This document shows, one piece after another, positions 61,836 through 64,000 of a DNA stretch of 64,000 bases. The DNA comes from an uncultured Eubacteriales bacterium. Its GTDB lineage: Bacteria; Bacillota; Clostridia; Christensenellales; Aristaeellaceae. Under the pieces are notes generated by a model. That model was given only the letters and a program-made list of their open reading frames with translations, did no database searches and was not told where the DNA came from. Every line of letters begins with the position of its first letter. Position 1 is the stretch's first letter. The stretch covers positions 1 to 64,000 of the forward strand of contig CADAQZ010000012.1 in NCBI GenBank assembly GCA_902790175.1. The letters are read 5' to 3'. A program made the translations under genes and the position numbers.

Positions 61836-63670
61836 TCGGACACGTCATATCGGGCCGATATGTCGTGCAAGCCGTCGTCGGAACCGGCGGCATGGCGGTC
61901 GTCTATCGCGCCTTCGATAAAAAGAAAAACAGGATCGTCGCCATCAAGGTGCTGCGCCCGGAGTACGAGTCGGACGAGGAGTTTGTGCGCCGCTTCAGCC
62001 GCGAGGCCGAGGCCGCCAGCAAGGTGAGCCACGAGAACATCGTGAACATGCTGGACGTGGGCATCGACGGCGACATGCGCTACATCGTGATGGAGTACGT
62101 GGACGGGCAGACGCTGAAGGAGATGATCCGCCAGCGTGGCACCATCCACCCGGATACCGCCATCCGCATGGCCATCCGCATCCTCGCGGCCGTGGACCAC
62201 GCCCACCGCAACGGCATCGTCCACCGGGACATCAAGCCCCAGAACATCATGGTGGACAACCAGGGCCGCGTGAAGGTGGCTGACTTCGGCATCGCCCGCC
62301 TGAAGGCGGCGCAGACCACCGCCACCGAGGAGGGCAGCAACGGCTCCGTGCTCGGCAGCGTGCACTACTTCTCCCCGGAGCAGGCGCGCGGCGAGGTGGC
62401 CGATGAGAAGAGCGACCTCTACTCCGTGGGCGTCGTGATGTACGAGATGCTCACCGGCCAGGTGCCCTTCGACGGCGAGACCAGCGTGTCCGTGGCGCTC
62501 AAGCACGTCAGCGAGGAGCCCAAGTCCATGCGCGACCACCAGGAGGGCATCTCCAAGGCGCTGGACGAGGTGGTGATGCGCGCGCTGTGCAAGGACGCCT
62601 CCAAGCGCTACCAGACCGCCGCCGAGATGGCCGCGGACCTGCGCAAGTGCATCTCCCACCCGCAGGGCGGCTTCGTGGTCTATCCCAAGGACCCGGACGA
62701 GCTGGAGCGCGAGAAGGAGGAGCGCCGCCGCAAGCGCGCGCGCGATCGGCGCAAGATCAAGCAGGCGGTGATCACCTGCATCGCGGTCGGCGTCGTATTG
62801 ATGATCGCCGGGGGCGTGTGGTATTTCCTGAACACCTCGAACACCTACATGATGCCCGATTTGGTGGGCCAGGAGCAGCTGCTGGCGCAGGACGCGCTGG
62901 AGCAGCTGGGCGGATCGAGCGAATTGGATTACGCCTATAGCGAGGATTACGAGGAAGGCATCGTCATCGCCCAGTCGCGCCGCGTGGGCGCGCGGGTCAA
63001 GACCAGTGCGCCGGTGACGCTCACCGTCAGCCGGGGCACCCAGTGGTACTACCTGGACGACTGCGCCGGGCAGAAGCTGGACGAAGCGTCCGAGACGCTG
63101 CGCGCGCTGGGCGTGGAGAGCGTCGAGGCGCTCTACGTGGAGTCCGACGCGCCGGTGGGCACGGTGATCGCCGTGTCCCCGGAGGTGCAGACCACGCAGG
63201 CCAAGGATACGCCCGTGATCTTCACCGTCTCTGGCCAGCGCATCCCCGCGCCGGCGCTCGCGGGCATGAAGCTGGAGGACGCGCAGGCGCTTCTGGAGGC
63301 CGAGGGCCTCGCGCTGGGCGCCGTCAGCGAGGACGCCGCGCCCGACGCCCAGCCCGGCACCGTCGTCAGCCAGAGCGTGGACGCGGGCGAGACGCTGATG
63401 ATGGGCGCGACGGTGGATGTCGTCGTCTGTCCGGCGCAGGAAATGCTCTACTACCCGGCTTCGAAGCTGTCGGTGGTGGTGCCGCTGAACGGCAGCGACG
63501 TGCTGCTGACGATGACCGCGCCCTCCGGGCTTTCGCAGGAGGTCTACCACGGCGTGCTCAACGCCGGCACCTACCGCCTCGCCCTCTCCAGCGCCGAGCC
63601 CGGCGAGCACACCGTCCAGATCACGATGGACGGCGTGGAGATGGAGACGCAGACGGTGCAGTTTGAATAG
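61832..63670 (+). CDS. prkC: Serine/threonine protein kinase PrkC with PASTA domains
   Basis: A 612-residue membrane kinase. Kinase domain (about 8-270): glycine loop GTGGMAVVYRA, Lys39 in AIKVLR, HRDIKPQN, DFGIAR, and HYFSPEQARG. A basic juxtamembrane stretch is followed by one transmembrane helix (about 309-333) and three extracellular PASTA domains (about 335-545) that bind peptidoglycan fragments, then a short Ig-like or beta-rich end. In spore formers it signals germination and wall state. Coupled to stp. Confidence 0.95.
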   Translation: MIGHVISGRYVVQAVVGTGGMAVVYRAFDKKKNRIVAIKVLRPEYESDEEFVRRFSREAEAASKVSHENIVNMLDVGIDGDMRYIVMEYVDGQTLKEMIRQRGTIHPDTAIRMAIRILAAVDHAHRNGIVHRDIKPQNIMVDNQGRVKVADFGIARLKAAQTTATEEGSNGSVLGSVHYFSPEQARGEVADEKSDLYSVGVVMYEMLTGQVPFDGETSVSVALKHVSEEPKSMRDHQEGISKALDEVVMRALCKDASKRYQTAAEMAADLRKCISHPQGGFVVYPKDPDELEREKEERRRKRARDRRKIKQAVITCIAVGVVLMIAGGVWYFLNTSNTYMMPDLVGQEQLLAQDALEQLGGSSELDYAYSEDYEEGIVIAQSRRVGARVKTSAPVTLTVSRGTQWYYLDDCAGQKLDEASETLRALGVESVEALYVESDAPVGTVIAVSPEVQTTQAKDTPVIFTVSGQRIPAPALAGMKLEDAQALLEAEGLALGAVSEDAAPDAQPGTVVSQSVDAGETLMMGATVDVVVCPAQEMLYYPASKLSVVVPLNGSDVLLTMTAPSGLSQEVYHGVLNAGTYRLALSSAEPGEHTVQITMDGVEMETQTVQFE

Positions 63671-63822
63671 AGTGGAGAGTAAAAGTGGAGAGTGGAGAGA
63701 AGAATGCCGCGCATCTATGTCTGTGTGCATCATAGGCTATGTTTCTGCGAAGCAACGGTGATTCGACGCGGCAGCTACACATTTTAATCTTCACACTCCA
63801 CTCTCAACTCTCAAAAAAACCG
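63671..63822 (+). repeat. Inverted GAGTGGAGA repeat between prkC and second rsgA
   Basis: Left arm AGTGGAGAGTAAAAGTGGAG and onward (63671-63702) starts at the prkC stop. The core of ~85 bases includes GAATGCCGCGC and GACGCGGCAG. The right arm is CACACTCCACTCTCAACTCTC (63792-63813). The ribosome site of rsgA follows directly. Confidence 0.8.
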
Positions 63823-63832
63823 GAGGTTTTCC

Positions 63833-64000
63833 ATGTCCCAGACAACGACGCGCATCGGCACCATATTGCAGGGCATCGGCGGGTTTTACACAGCGCGGGA
63901 CGAATCCGGCGCGCTGTACACGCTGCGGGCCCAGGGCAAGCTGCGGCGCGAGCGCCTGAAGCCCAAGGTGGGCGACGAGGTGGAGCTTTCGCCGGGCGAG
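63833..64000 (+). CDS. rsgA: Ribosome small-subunit-dependent GTPase A (second copy, cut by window end)
   Basis: 56 codons of the 5' end only. The reading TTRIGTILQGIGGFYTARDE and KVGDEVELSPGE is the N-terminal OB-fold of RsgA, and the place after stp-prkC is the canonical one. The ATG at 63833 follows CCGGAGG. The GTPase domain lies beyond the window, so intactness cannot be judged. It differs clearly from the copy at 13481-14485. Confidence 0.88.
   Translation, partial: MSQTTTRIGTILQGIGGFYTARDESGALYTLRAQGKLRRERLKPKVGDEVELSPGE

Overview
The window is a contiguous GC-rich (strong G/C third-position bias) bacterial chromosome segment, densely packed with housekeeping genes. It suggests a spore-forming, rod-shaped, anaerobic member of the Clostridia. 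The signs are a spoIVFA-spoIVFB pair next to maf-mreBCD, T-box leaders, a CIRCE element, the order def-fmt-rsmB-rlmN-stp-prkC-rsgA, a four-subunit 2-oxoacid:ferredoxin oxidoreductase and no sign of outer-membrane genes. A gut Christensenellales-like lineage would fit the style of the binding-protein signal peptides and the intergenic repeats, but that placement is inference. No rRNA, tRNA, CRISPR array, prophage or transposase gene was recognised.

Layout. 1-8.8 kb: two adjacent ABC importers of the iron/polyamine/phosphonate superfamily, each with its own binding protein, ATPase and an unusually fused double permease. 8.9-10.6 kb: an ECF sigma factor and a membrane anti-sigma-like protein whose reading frame looks broken by one base. 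10.7-16.2 kb (minus strand): ABC-F protein, DUF3267 peptidase-like protein, a first rsgA, an rRNA methyltransferase-like protein and a helical-repeat protein. 16.3-17.9 kb: nadD-yqeK fusion and rsfS. 18-21.7 kb: a collapsed T-box leader, an acyl-CoA synthetase, phenylacetate-CoA-ligase-like paaK and a tandem ACT protein. 21.7-30.7 kb (minus): maf-mreB-mreC-mreD-mrdA-rodA-spoIVFA-spoIVFB, for cell elongation and sporulation. 31-33 kb: a third CoA ligase divergent from a small XRE regulator, with three copies of a palindromic operator between them. 33-37 kb: htpG behind a perfect CIRCE element, then an XRE protein with long helical repeats. 37-41 kb: yybS-like, rplI, dnaB, NUDIX, tagD. 41-48 kb: GNAT, an HTH-cupin-acyl-CoA synthetase fusion behind a complete T-box, a P-loop protein and vor/kor-type oxidoreductase genes. 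48-64 kb: NUDIX, ligA, yicC, gmk, rpoZ, coaBC, priA, def, fmt, rsmB, rlmN, stp, prkC and the start of a second rsgA.

How the genes work together. Four adenylate-forming CoA ligases, one ACT sensor, one 2-oxoacid:ferredoxin oxidoreductase and tRNA-sensing leaders point to fermentation of amino acids through 2-oxo acids, acyl-CoAs and free acids, with regulation by amino-acid status. The most intriguing regulatory items are the T-box in front of the HTH-cupin-ligase fusion (tentative leucine specifier), a second T-box that has lost its specifier stem, and the triple operator at 32.7 kb.

The intergenic regions carry at least four families of repeats. One family, made of GAGTGGAGA-like tandem units arranged as inverted arms, begins at or within a few bases of the stop codons of about eleven genes and in some cases encodes their last residues. 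Another repeat supplies the apparent start codon of rsmB.
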